Source: Alphaproteobacteria bacterium
Lineage (GTDB): Bacteria; Pseudomonadota; Alphaproteobacteria; SHVP01
Length of the DNA stretch: 22,835 nt
Reading direction: 5' to 3'
NCBI GenBank assembly: GCA_009694165.1
Contig: SHVP01000036.1
Location: 1 to 22,835, forward strand
Shown here one piece after another: positions 8,088 through 18,012 of this stretch. The position numbers and the translations under genes are program-made. Numbering within the stretch: position 1 is the stretch's first letter; every line of letters begins with the position of its first letter. The notes under the pieces are model-generated. The model was not told the DNA's origin. It was given only the letters and a program-made list of their open reading frames with translations, and ran no database searches.

Positions 8088-8280
8088 ATGTGATAGGAAA
8101 CTTGTTTAATCGTTTGATCTAATTAATGTATCAGTATTTTCCATAATCTATATTATGCGATAAATAGATGCAGCACCAACGGCCCGCGATCATGCCACCT
8201 GGGGCCGTCCCCCAAGGCCGGACGCTGCCGTTGCGTCCGTTGGCTCCGCCCATCGTCTCTCCATCACGGTACTACCTGCC
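8088..8280 (+). other. AT-rich gap and GC-rich leader in front of mazG
   Basis: No gene is visible in these 193 bases. Positions about 8088-8170 are strongly AT-rich, unlike the GC-rich genes on both sides, and include TATTAT at 8151-8156, which could serve as a -10 box, but no convincing -35 box lies at the right distance. Positions 8171-8250 are GC-rich and can fold in two exclusive ways: ACGGCCC at 8179-8185 with GGGCCGT at 8202-8208, or CCAACGG at 8176-8182 with CCGTTGG at 8237-8243. No T-run follows either stem, so I do not call a terminator. The region probably holds the mazG promoter and leader. Confidence 0.45.
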
Positions 8281-9108
8281 ATGACACCCGCCGTCGCTTC
8301 GCGCGAAAAAGGCATCGATCGTTTGCGTGCGATCATGCGCCAACTCCGTGATCCTGAACGCGGCTGTCCCTGGGATCGGCTGCAGACCTTCGAGACGATC
8401 GCCCCCTATACCGTTGAGGAGGCCTACGAAGTCGCCGAGGCCATTCGCCAGGGCGACAGAGCCGCTCTAAAGGACGAACTTGGCGACTTGCTCCTTCAGG
8501 TCATCTATCACTCTCAATTAGCTGAAGAAGATAACTCTTTCAGCTTCGACGAGGTCGTCGATGCGATTTGCGACAAGATGATTCGCCGGCATCCCCATGT
8601 GTTTGGCGATGCCACCATCGCCGGTGCCACGGCCCAAAGCCATGCCTGGGAAGAAATCAAGGCGGCCGAGCGGGCGGGCAAACGTCAACCCACCGACGGC
8701 GGGGTTCTCGGCGATGTTCCCCTTGCGCTGCCTGCCCTCACTCGGGCGGAAAAACTGCAACAACGGGCCGCCCGGGTTGGTTTCGATTGGCCCGACGCCA
8801 ATGCGTCCGAGATTCTCGACAAGATGGAAGAGGAAATCGGCGAATTGCGGCAAGCGATCGCGGGCGGCCGGCAGCAGGAGGTTGCCGGAGAGCTAGGCGA
8901 CTTGCTATTCGCCGCGACTAATCTGGCCCGGCGCTTGGGGGTGAACCCCGAGGACGCGCTCCGGGGCTGCAATGCGAAATTCGTGCGGCGCTTTCGCCAC
9001 ATTGAAATGCGGCTGGCCGAGCGCGGATTGGCCCCCCAGGACGTCGGCCTGGCCGATCTAGAGAGTCTTTGGCTCGAAGCCAAGGAACGCGAGATCGCGG
9101 GGACCTAG
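8281..9108 (+). CDS. mazG: nucleoside triphosphate pyrophosphohydrolase MazG
   Basis: A 275-residue tandem-domain MazG that hydrolyses nucleoside triphosphates to the monophosphate and pyrophosphate, clearing damaged nucleotides or lowering (p)ppGpp precursors. The first MazG domain shows CPWD near residue 29, then YTVEEAYE (Glu46, Glu47, Glu50) and LKDELGDLL (Glu66, Asp69). The second shows KMEEEIGEL (Glu183-Glu188) and VAGELGDLLFA (Glu204, Asp207). The length is close to the E. coli protein (263). The ATG at 8281 has no evident ribosome site, so the start is somewhat uncertain, but nothing conserved is missing. The gene runs tail-to-tail into the broken phosphatase gene; the palindrome CTAG at 9105-9108 supplies the stop codon on both strands. 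Confidence 0.95.
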   Translation: MTPAVASREKGIDRLRAIMRQLRDPERGCPWDRLQTFETIAPYTVEEAYEVAEAIRQGDRAALKDELGDLLLQVIYHSQLAEEDNSFSFDEVVDAICDKMIRRHPHVFGDATIAGATAQSHAWEEIKAAERAGKRQPTDGGVLGDVPLALPALTRAEKLQQRAARVGFDWPDANASEILDKMEEEIGELRQAIAGGRQQEVAGELGDLLFAATNLARRLGVNPEDALRGCNAKFVRRFRHIEMRLAERGLAPQDVGLADLESLWLEAKEREIAGT

Positions 9109-9932
9109 CGGCTCCCGCTCTCGTCCAATGGCGCCAGCAGCGTCAGCCGAAGACTCTCCCAGGTAGGGCGGTCCAGCGCGACGAGGATCGAGCCCAGCCA
9201 GGGATCGTCGATCGGCCGGTAGGCGCTGCCGTCGAAACGGCATGCGTAGCCACCGGCCTCGTGGTGCAGAAGCAATCCTGCCGCGTGGTCCCAGGGCAGC
9301 AACCGGTGAAAGAGCGTGAAATCGACCTTTCCGGCTGCCAGGTACAGATATTCGTGTCCCGCCCCGCGTGGCTCGAAAACCGAGCCCACCCGCCGCACGT
9401 TGCGCGCCAGGGCCGAGGCCAGCTCGGACGGGGCGAACTGTAGGTGCAATCCGCCCGCCATCGAGGCCACGGACCGGCGACTGGAAACCTTGCTCCTGAT
9501 GCCGTCGAGCCACCCCCCCTCGCCCTTGATGGCCCACCCGATCGAGTCGCGGATGGGGTCATAAATCCAGGCGCCCACGGTCTCGCCCTTGGCAACCAAC
9601 GCGACGATTGACGTGAAAAAGGGGATGCCGGCGGCAAAATTACCGGTGCCATCGATGGGATCGACGATCCAGGCCTGATCGGCGGCCGACAGTTAGGTGG
9701 CCCAGGTATTATCGGCCGCGGCGAGTTCCTCGCCCATGACCGTCGACCCCGGCAGCAGATCCATCAAGCGGCGGCGCACCAGGTGCTCGATCCGGTGGTC
9801 GGCTTCGGTGACGTAGTCGCCCGGCGCCTTCTCCTTAGCGCCGGCGGCGGCCGGATCGGCAAATAGCGGTAGGGCGATCGTTCGCCCCGCATCCCGCAAG
9901 AGGTCGCTCACTTTGTGGGGGTCGATTCTCAC
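9105..9932 (-). pseudogene. inositol monophosphatase family gene with an in-frame stop
   Basis: One continuous frame of 275 codons that would encode an inositol monophosphatase-fold enzyme, interrupted only by TAA at 9693-9695 (codon 80). Before the stop are DYVTEAD and the metal-binding GEE (residues 67-69). After it, in the same frame, are DPIDGTGNF (from residue 91) and WDHAAG (214-219), so every catalytic motif is preserved. The stop falls in a variable stretch between GEE and DPIDGT. A truncated 79-residue product would be inactive, and restarting downstream (for example at the TTG at 9599) would lose both motifs. It is therefore a recent pseudogene, a sequencing error, or a read-through case. 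The frame opens with GTG, 20 bases after the groEL terminator hairpin. The family also includes bisphosphate nucleotidases, so substrate is open. Confidence 0.8.
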
Positions 9933-9946
9933 GGCTCAACTCTCTG

Positions 9947-9983
9947 AAAAGCCAAGGGCCGCAGTGATGAGCTGCGGCCCTTG
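9947..9983 (-). terminator. rho-independent terminator of groESL
   Basis: A perfect 12-base stem (9953-9964 paired with 9972-9983) with a 7-base loop stands 26 bases after the groEL stop. Read on the minus strand it is followed by GC and then four T (9947-9950). It separates groESL from the phosphatase gene downstream. Confidence 0.85.
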
Positions 9984-10009
9984 CCTGCAATCGGTGATCG
10001 TCCGACGGC

Positions 10010-12125
<2,116 letters not shown>

Positions 12126-12277
12126 CCCTTTTCTTGGGTCGACAGACGCTGCCGACTGCGCCCCTGCTTTCTGGAAGACGTGAGGGTCGATCTCTAATCA
12201 TCTGAAATATAGCAATTAAATTGATACGGCTATCGGAATCCTCTGGGATGGATGGCAGCCACAATAGGGTGTGCTGC

Positions 12278-12541
12278 ATGCCTGTGATCCTCCCGGCGTT
12301 CAAAGGGTACCGGCTGACGACTGCCGAGATCCTCTACCACATGCCCGATTATCTCGACCTGCTGCAGAGCTTCGCTCTACAGCGCTACGACGTGGCACCG
12401 GGCTTCCCGGTGCTACGCCGGTTTTTGGATTTCTGGCGCACGTCGATTCAGGCTCGGATTCATTCGGTCCGCGTCTCCAGCGCCGGCATTCTCGGACCGG
12501 CAAATGTGCGCGACGCCGGCTACCTGCTCAGCGTTCATTAG
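12278..12541 (+). CDS. usg: Usg family protein
   Basis: An 87-residue protein that I recognise as the alphaproteobacterial Usg family, of unknown function, named for a gene of the Caulobacter tryptophan region. Visible family features are GYRLTTAEILYHMPDYLDLLQSF (residues 9-31), then YDVAPGFP.L..FLDFW and the closing HSVRV...L..PA...... with a final VH. It has no signal peptide or membrane segment. Earlier in-frame starts exist (12221, 12248); the ATG at 12278 gives the family's normal length. It is transcribed away from groES and ends three bases before the hflX stop on the other strand. No trp genes are in the window. Assignment rests on recall of the family pattern. Confidence 0.72.
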   Translation: MPVILPAFKGYRLTTAEILYHMPDYLDLLQSFALQRYDVAPGFPVLRRFLDFWRTSIQARIHSVRVSSAGILGPANVRDAGYLLSVH

Positions 12542-12544
12542 TCG

Positions 12545-13882
12545 TTAGTCGGCGGCGGTCGGCAGGGTCTGGGCCATCCGCTGACGGAAGCGATTGGCGT
12601 CCGGCTGACTCAAGCGAGCGACCACATGGGCAAAACGCTCGTCGTCGCGACGATCGACCACTGTGCCATGGGCATACAGCCACGCGATCGATGCGCCGTC
12701 GCTGAGCTCGATGCGAAAGCGGTGGGCCTCGCGCCGGTGGGTGACGATGCGGGCAAGGAGGGCGGTGAGTTCGGGGCACCCTTCCCCACTCAACGCCGAG
12801 ACGGCCACGCACAGGTCGTTGCGTTTGCACTGGTTGATCAGCACAACCCGTCGCTCCGCGTCGACTTGGTCGATCTTGTTCATCACCTCGATCATCGGTA
12901 CCTCAGGGCTAATTCCGAGGTCGTGAAGAATGCCGAGAACGTCCTGCCGCTGCGCTTCGCTGTCGGGGTGGGCGACGTCGCGCACATGAACGATGACGTC
13001 GGCTTCGACGACCTCTTCCAGAGTTGCCGCGAACGCAGCGACCAAGTCGGTCGGCAAGTCCGAAACGAAACCCACTGTGTCCGACAGGATCGCGTGCTGT
13101 CCCCCCGGTAGCGACAGCGCCCGCATGGTCGGATCAAGAGTCGCGAACAGCATGTCGACGGCGGCCACCTGCGCCTCGGTCAGTCGGTTGAACAGGGTCG
13201 ACTTTCCGGCATTGGTGTAGCCCACCAGCGCGACAATGGCATAGGGAACACGTCGGCGGCTGGCGCGATGCAGTACGCGGGTTCGCCGGACCGTACCCAA
13301 CTCGCGCTTGAGACGGGCGATGCGTTCGCTGATCAGGCGGCGGTCGGATTCAATTTGCCGTTCGCCGGGGCCGCCGAGAAAACCGAAACCGCCACGTTGC
13401 CGCTCCAAGTGGGTCCAGGAGCGAACCAGACGGCTGCGCTGGTAGCTGAGCGACGCCAGTTCGACCTGTAGCCGTCCCTCGCTGGTGCGTGCCCGCGCGC
13501 CGAATATCTCCAAAATCAGGCCGGTCCGATCGATGACCTTGCAGTTCCACGCCTTTTCGAGATTGCGCTGCTGCACCGGCGTGACCGGAGCGTCGACGAC
13601 GACGACGTCGATTTGATGATAGGCGATTTCGGCGCCAAGCGCGGTAACGGTTCCGCTCCCCAGCAACGTGGCAGGTCGGGGCTCATGCAGGTTCAGTCCG
13701 CGTTGCAGGGGGACATCGAGGCCGATGGCACGGGCGAGCGCCACCGCTTCGGCCAGCCGCGCCTCAGGCAAACGGTCCGAGGTCCGCACAAGATCGCCGC
13801 TGCGGCGGAAGTTGGGGTGAATGACGCCGGCGCGTCCGCTGCTCCGCCGTCGCTCCGCGAAGGGGGGAGAGTTCAATGGCAT
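12545..13882 (-). CDS. hflX: GTPase HflX
   Basis: A 445-residue ribosome-associated GTPase that in E. coli splits stalled or heat-damaged 70S ribosomes. The N-terminal HflX domain includes LLGSGTV near residue 73 and VVVVDAPVTPVQQRNLE. The glycine-rich linker GGFGFLGGPGERQIE.DRR is at 164-182. The GTPase domain has G1 GYTNAGKST (221-229), G3 DTVGF (268-272), G4 NKID (335-338) and G5 SAL (362-364). A C-terminal domain follows. It starts with ATG 18 bases after the hfq stop, as in the conserved hfq-hflX operon. The N-terminus is a few tens of residues longer than the conserved part, so an internal start is possible. It ends tail-to-tail with usg. Confidence 0.97.
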   Translation of the reverse strand: MPLNSPPFAERRRSSGRAGVIHPNFRRSGDLVRTSDRLPEARLAEAVALARAIGLDVPLQRGLNLHEPRPATLLGSGTVTALGAEIAYHQIDVVVVDAPVTPVQQRNLEKAWNCKVIDRTGLILEIFGARARTSEGRLQVELASLSYQRSRLVRSWTHLERQRGGFGFLGGPGERQIESDRRLISERIARLKRELGTVRRTRVLHRASRRRVPYAIVALVGYTNAGKSTLFNRLTEAQVAAVDMLFATLDPTMRALSLPGGQHAILSDTVGFVSDLPTDLVAAFAATLEEVVEADVIVHVRDVAHPDSEAQRQDVLGILHDLGISPEVPMIEVMNKIDQVDAERRVVLINQCKRNDLCVAVSALSGEGCPELTALLARIVTHRREAHRFRIELSDGASIAWLYAHGTVVDRRDDERFAHVVARLSQPDANRFRQRMAQTLPTAAD

Positions 13883-13900
13883 CGCGGCTCGGGCCGCATC

Positions 13901-14164
13901 CTACGGGTTGGCGTCGTCGGCCCCCTCTTCGGCGTTGGGATCGAACAGCTGCACCGGCTGGGCCGGCATGACCGTCGAGATCGCATGCTTATAGACGAGC
14001 TGCACATGGCCGTCGCGGCGCAGCAACACGCAGAAATTATCGAACCAACTGATCACCCCCTGCAGTTTGACGCCGTTTACGAGAAATACCGTAACCGGCA
14101 GCTTGTTCTTGCGGACGTGATTGAGAAAGACATCCTGAACGTTCTGTGACTTGGTAGACGACAT
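13901..14164 (-). CDS. hfq: RNA chaperone Hfq
   Basis: An 87-residue Sm-like protein that forms hexamers, binds small RNAs and mRNAs, and pairs them. Gln10 and Asp11 (SQNVQD) correspond to the proximal-face uridine site, and the Sm1 and Sm2 parts run through [17 protein letters not shown] and [25 protein letters not shown], with Tyr58-Lys59-His60 as the conserved YKH. The C-terminal tail is short and acidic ([11 protein letters not shown]), as is usual in alphaproteobacteria, where Hfq also controls nitrogen regulators. It lies between the aminotransferase gene (155 bases before it) and hflX. The rather long upstream gap suggests it has its own promoter. Confidence 0.98.
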   Translation of the reverse strand: MSSTKSQNVQDVFLNHVRKNKLPVTVFLVNGVKLQGVISWFDNFCVLLRRDGHVQLVYKHAISTVMPAQPVQLFDPNAEEGADDANP

Positions 14165-14269
14165 AGCGGCGACCCATCTGGTTTTTTCTACGCGCTTATC
14201 GGTGCCACTCCCTTGGCCCGCGAGGGCCGCGTCGCACTCGCCTCGGGTGCCATGCCCTGAGATGCAGCA

Positions 14270-14299
14270 AGTCTAGCGCGAACGACCGGGTCGATCCAA
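14270..14299 (-). promoter_or_regulatory. possible promoter for hfq-hflX
   Basis: In the 155-base gap upstream of hfq, the minus strand shows TTGGAT (14294-14299) and TAGACT (14270-14275) 18 bases apart, a weak sigma-70-like pair. The leader downstream holds a small GGCCC/GGGCC hairpin at 14215-14228 and an A-rich stretch. No terminator is evident after the aminotransferase gene, so read-through is also possible. Confidence 0.3.
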
Positions 14300-14319
14300 T
14301 TTCTCTTGGCCGGCGGTTC

Positions 14320-15186
14320 TCAACGTTTTGTGGCCGAAAGGGCGGCGAGGTGGCGGGTAAACAGTCCTTGCAGCCGGCGCGTGGTCGGTCCGGGTAAGCC
14401 CGACCCGACCGGGGTCCCGTCGATCTGCACCACCGGCAGTACCAGACTCGTCGTGCTGGTGAGAAAGGCCTCAGCGGCCGCTTTTGCTTCGCCAACGCTG
14501 AACGCCCGCTCGATGATCAATTGTCCGCCCTGCGCCGCAAGGCCCTTCAGTACCAAGCGGGTGATACCGCTGAGGATGGCGGAGTCGAGCTGACGGGTAA
14601 TGAGGTTGCCAGCGTTGTCGACGATCCAGGCGTTGGTCGACGTGCCTTCGGTCACGCGGCCGTTCTCGTCGACCTGCCAAGCTTCGAACGCCCCCTGCTC
14701 TTTCGCCCGCTGCTTGGCCAGAACGTTGGGCAACAGCGAGATGCTCTTGATGTCGCAGCGCTGCCAGCGGATATCGGGAACGAGGATGACGCCGACGCCG
14801 CGCTCCCGAGCGTCGGGCGAAGGCCCGGTTAGTCGACGCGCGGTGACGACGACGGAGGGGGCAACGGAGGTGGGAAACGCATGGTCGCGGTGGGCGACGC
14901 CGCGGGTAATCTGGATGTAGACGATGCCTCGGCGAATGCCGTTTCGCGCCACCACCTCGCCAGCAACGTGCTCAAGCGTGCGACGGCGCGGCGCACCGAC
15001 CATCGCCAGCTCCCTCAGGCTGCGCTCGAGCCGGTCGAAATGCTGCGGCAAATCGAGGAGCTGCCCCTCGTGCACGGCGATCACTTCGTAGATGCCGTCG
15101 GCAAACTGATAGCCGCGATCTTCGACATGCACCTGCGCGCGCGAATGCTGCACGTAGCGGCCGTTGACATAGGCGATTCGCGACAC
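14320..15186 (-). CDS. dat: D-amino-acid transaminase (D-alanine aminotransferase)
   Basis: A 288-residue class IV PLP-dependent aminotransferase that interconverts D-alanine and D-glutamate with their 2-oxo acids. The start (YVNGRYV) and V.VEDRGYQFADGIYEV are typical. The PLP lysine is Lys147 in CDIKSISLLPNVLAKQ, and Glu180 in EGTSTNAWIV is the usual glutamate near the pyridine ring. The sequence R-x-D-H-x-F-P (near residue 100) also fits D-amino acid aminotransferases more than branched-chain ones. It could supply D-glutamate or D-alanine for the cell wall. The start codon is GTG, and 12 bases separate it from the trkA stop upstream, so it is probably co-transcribed. This gene at this position is common in Rhodospirillales. 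Confidence 0.9.
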   Translation of the reverse strand: MSRIAYVNGRYVQHSRAQVHVEDRGYQFADGIYEVIAVHEGQLLDLPQHFDRLERSLRELAMVGAPRRRTLEHVAGEVVARNGIRRGIVYIQITRGVAHRDHAFPTSVAPSVVVTARRLTGPSPDARERGVGVILVPDIRWQRCDIKSISLLPNVLAKQRAKEQGAFEAWQVDENGRVTEGTSTNAWIVDNAGNLITRQLDSAILSGITRLVLKGLAAQGGQLIIERAFSVGEAKAAAEAFLTSTTSLVLPVVQIDGTPVGSGLPGPTTRRLQGLFTRHLAALSATKR

Positions 15187-15198
15187 GGCGCTCTCCGA

Positions 15199-16575
15199 TC
15201 AGAAAAAGTCCAACCGGACGGTAAATAGTTTTTCGACGCGCTTGACCGCCTCGCGCGTGGCGAACAGGACGATGCGGTCGTGGGCTTCTATCTGGGTGTC
15301 ACCACGCGGAATGATGACGCGCCGCTGACGAACGATGGCGCCGATGATGATGCCGTTCGGCAGATTGACCTCGCGCAGAGGCTTGCCCACGAGGGGCGAG
15401 GTCTCGAGCGCCTCGGCGTCGATGATTTCGGCCAATCCGCCGCGGACCGAGTGGACGGCGCGGATTCGCCCGCGGCGGATCTGCTGAAGAATCCGCGAAA
15501 CGGTGATCGTCCGCGGGTTGACGACGGCGTCGATACCGAGCGAGCGCATCAGCGATCCGTAGCTCGAATTGTTGACCAGGGTCATCACCCGCTGACATCC
15601 CTTTCGCTTTGAGAGCAGAGAGCTAAGGATGTTGACCTGATCGTCGTTGGTCACGGCAATCACCGCTTCGGCCGCGGCGACATTGGCCTCGTCCAGAATC
15701 TCGGAGTCGAGCGAATCGCCGTAGAGGACCACTGCCTTGCTAAGCTGGTCTGCGACCAATTCGGCGCGATCCTTGTTGATCTCGATGACCTTGAGGTTGA
15801 CGCTGCGAAACTCGTCAACCAGCTGCTTGCTGAGATAGAGACCAATGTTGCCGCCGCCGATCACGACGATTCGGCGCGCTTCTTTTTCTTCGTGGCCGAA
15901 CGCCGCCATCCCACGGGCAACCTGTCCCGTCTCGACCACGAAGTAGACCTCGTCCCCGACCAGAATGCGATCTTCGGCGGAAGGCGTAATGATGGTATCG
16001 CCGCGGACGATGCCGAAGACGCGGATGTGCAGATCCGGAAATAGCTCGGTGAGTTGGCGGAGCGGTGTATCGATGATCGGGCAGTTCTCGGCGATGTCGA
16101 CGGCAACTACCTGCACCAGATCGTCGACGAACCCGATCGCGTCGGTCGCCCCCGGTACGTGTAACCGGCGAGTCACCGCTCGCGCGACCTCGATTTCCGG
16201 CGAAATGATCACGTCGATCGGCATATGCGACTGGCTGAACAAGTCGCGCCACGCCGGGTCCAAATAGTTCTGCGCCCGGATGCGGGCGATTTTGGTAGGC
16301 ACGTTAAACAACGAATGGGCAACCTGACAGGCGACCATGTTGATCTCGTCGTACTGGGTGACGGCGATGATCATGTCCGCGCCCGTCGCACCCGCTTGCT
16401 CAAGCATCTCGGGGTGGGCGGCGTGTCCCTGCAACGCGCGCACGTCGAGCGTGTCGTTCAGGCGCTTGATCCGGTCGGCCGATTGGTCGATGACCGTCAC
16501 GTCGTTATTTTCACTGACCAGCTGTTCGGTGATGCTTGTTCCGACCTGGCCGGCGCCACAGACGATGAATTTCAT
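15199..16575 (-). CDS. trkA: Trk system potassium uptake protein TrkA
   Basis: A 458-residue peripheral membrane subunit that controls the Trk potassium transporter by binding NAD(H) or nucleotides. It has two tandem RCK units. The first has the Rossmann motif GAGQVG (residues 7-12) with Asp30 at the ribose-binding position, and the second GGGNIG (240-245). Each is followed by an RCK_C domain (about 145-220 and 370-455). No transmembrane segment is present. No trkH or trkG pore gene is in the window. The ATG at 16575 follows ntrX by 30 bases, a gap that contains a short inverted repeat. Next to ntrX is the standard position for trkA in alphaproteobacteria. Confidence 0.97.
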   Translation of the reverse strand: MKFIVCGAGQVGTSITEQLVSENNDVTVIDQSADRIKRLNDTLDVRALQGHAAHPEMLEQAGATGADMIIAVTQYDEINMVACQVAHSLFNVPTKIARIRAQNYLDPAWRDLFSQSHMPIDVIISPEIEVARAVTRRLHVPGATDAIGFVDDLVQVVAVDIAENCPIIDTPLRQLTELFPDLHIRVFGIVRGDTIITPSAEDRILVGDEVYFVVETGQVARGMAAFGHEEKEARRIVVIGGGNIGLYLSKQLVDEFRSVNLKVIEINKDRAELVADQLSKAVVLYGDSLDSEILDEANVAAAEAVIAVTNDDQVNILSSLLSKRKGCQRVMTLVNNSSYGSLMRSLGIDAVVNPRTITVSRILQQIRRGRIRAVHSVRGGLAEIIDAEALETSPLVGKPLREVNLPNGIIIGAIVRQRRVIIPRGDTQIEAHDRIVLFATREAVKRVEKLFTVRLDFF

Positions 16576-16585
16576 GATTGCGACA

Positions 16586-16603
16586 CACCACGGAACCGTG
16601 GTG
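16586..16603 (-). repeat. inverted repeat between ntrX and trkA
   Basis: CACCACGG (16586-16593) and CCGTGGTG (16596-16603) form a perfect inverted repeat with two bases between them. It fills most of the gap between the ntrX stop and the trkA start. No T-run follows on the minus strand. It may fold into a hairpin that stabilises RNA or tempers trkA translation, but function is unproven. Confidence 0.55.
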
Positions 16604-16605
16604 GT

Positions 16606-18009
16606 CTAGTCCTCCGATCCTGGTCCGCGCCCGGTGTTGACGCCGAGGGCTTTCAATTTGCGATGCAGCGCCGAGCGCTCCATGCCGACAAAAGCGGCGG
16701 TGCGTGAAACATTGCCACCGAAGCGATTGATTTGCGCCAACAGATATTCTCGTTCAAAGCGTTCGCGCGCGTCCCGGAGCGGCATCGCCATCACTTCGCC
16801 GCTGCCGGCCTGGCGCAATGCCAGGGAGGAGGAGACGGCGACGTCGGGCGGCATGGTGTCGGCGCGAATTCGCGTACCGGGCCGGCCGGGCGTCATAATA
16901 AGCAGACGCTCGATGACGTTGCGCAACTCGCGGACGTTGCCCGGCCAGTCCTTGGCTTGAAGCACCGCGACGGCATCGTCGCCAAACTCGCGCGGCGGCA
17001 GACCTAGCTGATGGGCGGTCCGCTCCATGAAATAGCGGGCAAACAAGGGAATATCGTCGCGCCGGTCGGACAACGCGGGGACCCGGATCGGAACGACGCT
17101 CAGGCGGTGAAAAAGGTCCTCGCGAAAACGGCCGGCGGCGATCTCGGACTGCAGATTACGGCTGGAGGCGCTGACCACGCGCACATCGACCTTGATTTCA
17201 CGTGCGCCGCCGATGCGGGTAAAGGTCTGCTCCTGCAGCGCCCGCAGGATCCTTCCCTGCGTCTCGATCGGCATGTCGGCGACTTCATCGATAAATAGAG
17301 TTCCCTCATGAGCGCGCTCGAACAGCCCGATCCGCGGCGGGCTGCTCGGCCTGTCGGCGCCAGCCTCGGCGCCAAACAATTCGATTTCCACCTGATCGGC
17401 ACCGAGCCGCGCGGCGTTAAGGACAACGAACGGCCCGGCAGCCCGTTTCGACCGCCGATGCAGGTACCGGGTGGCGACCTCCTTCCCGCTTCCGGGCGGC
17501 CCCATGACCAGAACGCGGCTTCCGGTCGGCGCGACCCGGTCGATGGCCTGCCGCAACGCCACCGCGGCAACCGATTCGCCAAGCAGATCGCTGTCCTGCC
17601 CTGCACGCAGGCGCAACTCTTCGTTTTCGCGCCGCAGCCGGGCGGCCTCGATCGCCCGCCGCACCGCTAGCAGCAGTCGATCCGCGGTGAACGGTTTCTC
17701 GATGAAGTCGTAGGCGCCTTGGCGGATTGCGGCCACCGCGGTCTCGATGGTGCCATGCCCGCTGATCACGAGGACCGGCACATCGGGGTAATCGGTGCGG
17801 AGGACCTCCAGAAGTTCGAGACCGTCGAGTTCGCTGCCCTCGAGCCAGATGTCGAGGATGACAAGGGCCGGCGGACGGAGCTCGAACGCGGCGAGGGTCT
17901 GCCGGCTGTCGGCGGCAGAGAAGGCCTCATAGCCTTCGTCCGCCAACAGGGCGGCCACGAGTTCGCGAATATCGCGCTCGTCGTCGACCACAAGAATTTC
18001 GTTGGCCAC
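16606..18009 (-). CDS. ntrX: nitrogen assimilation response regulator NtrX
   Basis: A 467-residue NtrC-family regulator, partner of NtrY. The receiver domain (1-120) has Asp9/Asp10, phosphorylation site Asp53 and Lys105. The AAA+ domain has Walker A GPPGSGK (170-176) and Walker B TLFIDE (Asp241). The sigma-54 contact loop GAFTGA is replaced by GADRPS (217-222), so activation through sigma-54 is unlikely; this loss is known in alphaproteobacterial NtrX. The C-terminal Fis-type helix-turn-helix lies at about 427-457 (GGNVSRTAAFVGMERSALHRKL). The start is a GTG four bases from the ntrY end. In relatives it regulates nitrogen metabolism, respiration and the cell envelope. Confidence 0.95.
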   Translation of the reverse strand: MANEILVVDDERDIRELVAALLADEGYEAFSAADSRQTLAAFELRPPALVILDIWLEGSELDGLELLEVLRTDYPDVPVLVISGHGTIETAVAAIRQGAYDFIEKPFTADRLLLAVRRAIEAARLRRENEELRLRAGQDSDLLGESVAAVALRQAIDRVAPTGSRVLVMGPPGSGKEVATRYLHRRSKRAAGPFVVLNAARLGADQVEIELFGAEAGADRPSSPPRIGLFERAHEGTLFIDEVADMPIETQGRILRALQEQTFTRIGGAREIKVDVRVVSASSRNLQSEIAAGRFREDLFHRLSVVPIRVPALSDRRDDIPLFARYFMERTAHQLGLPPREFGDDAVAVLQAKDWPGNVRELRNVIERLLIMTPGRPGTRIRADTMPPDVAVSSSLALRQAGSGEVMAMPLRDARERFEREYLLAQINRFGGNVSRTAAFVGMERSALHRKLKALGVNTGRGPGSED

Positions 18010-18012
18010 GCC

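Noticed and set aside
8171..8250. Rho-independent terminator after the NUDIX gene
   Set aside because: Stems can form, but they are far from the stop codon and no T-run follows them.
14215..14228. Terminator between the aminotransferase gene and hfq
   Set aside because: The GGCCC/GGGCC hairpin has only five pairs and is followed on the minus strand by an A-rich stretch, not T.
14165..14319. Possible sigma-54 promoter (TGGCAC sequences) upstream of hfq
   Set aside because: Neither TGGCAC has GC at the required 10-base distance or a TTGC box, so the -24/-12 pattern is not met.
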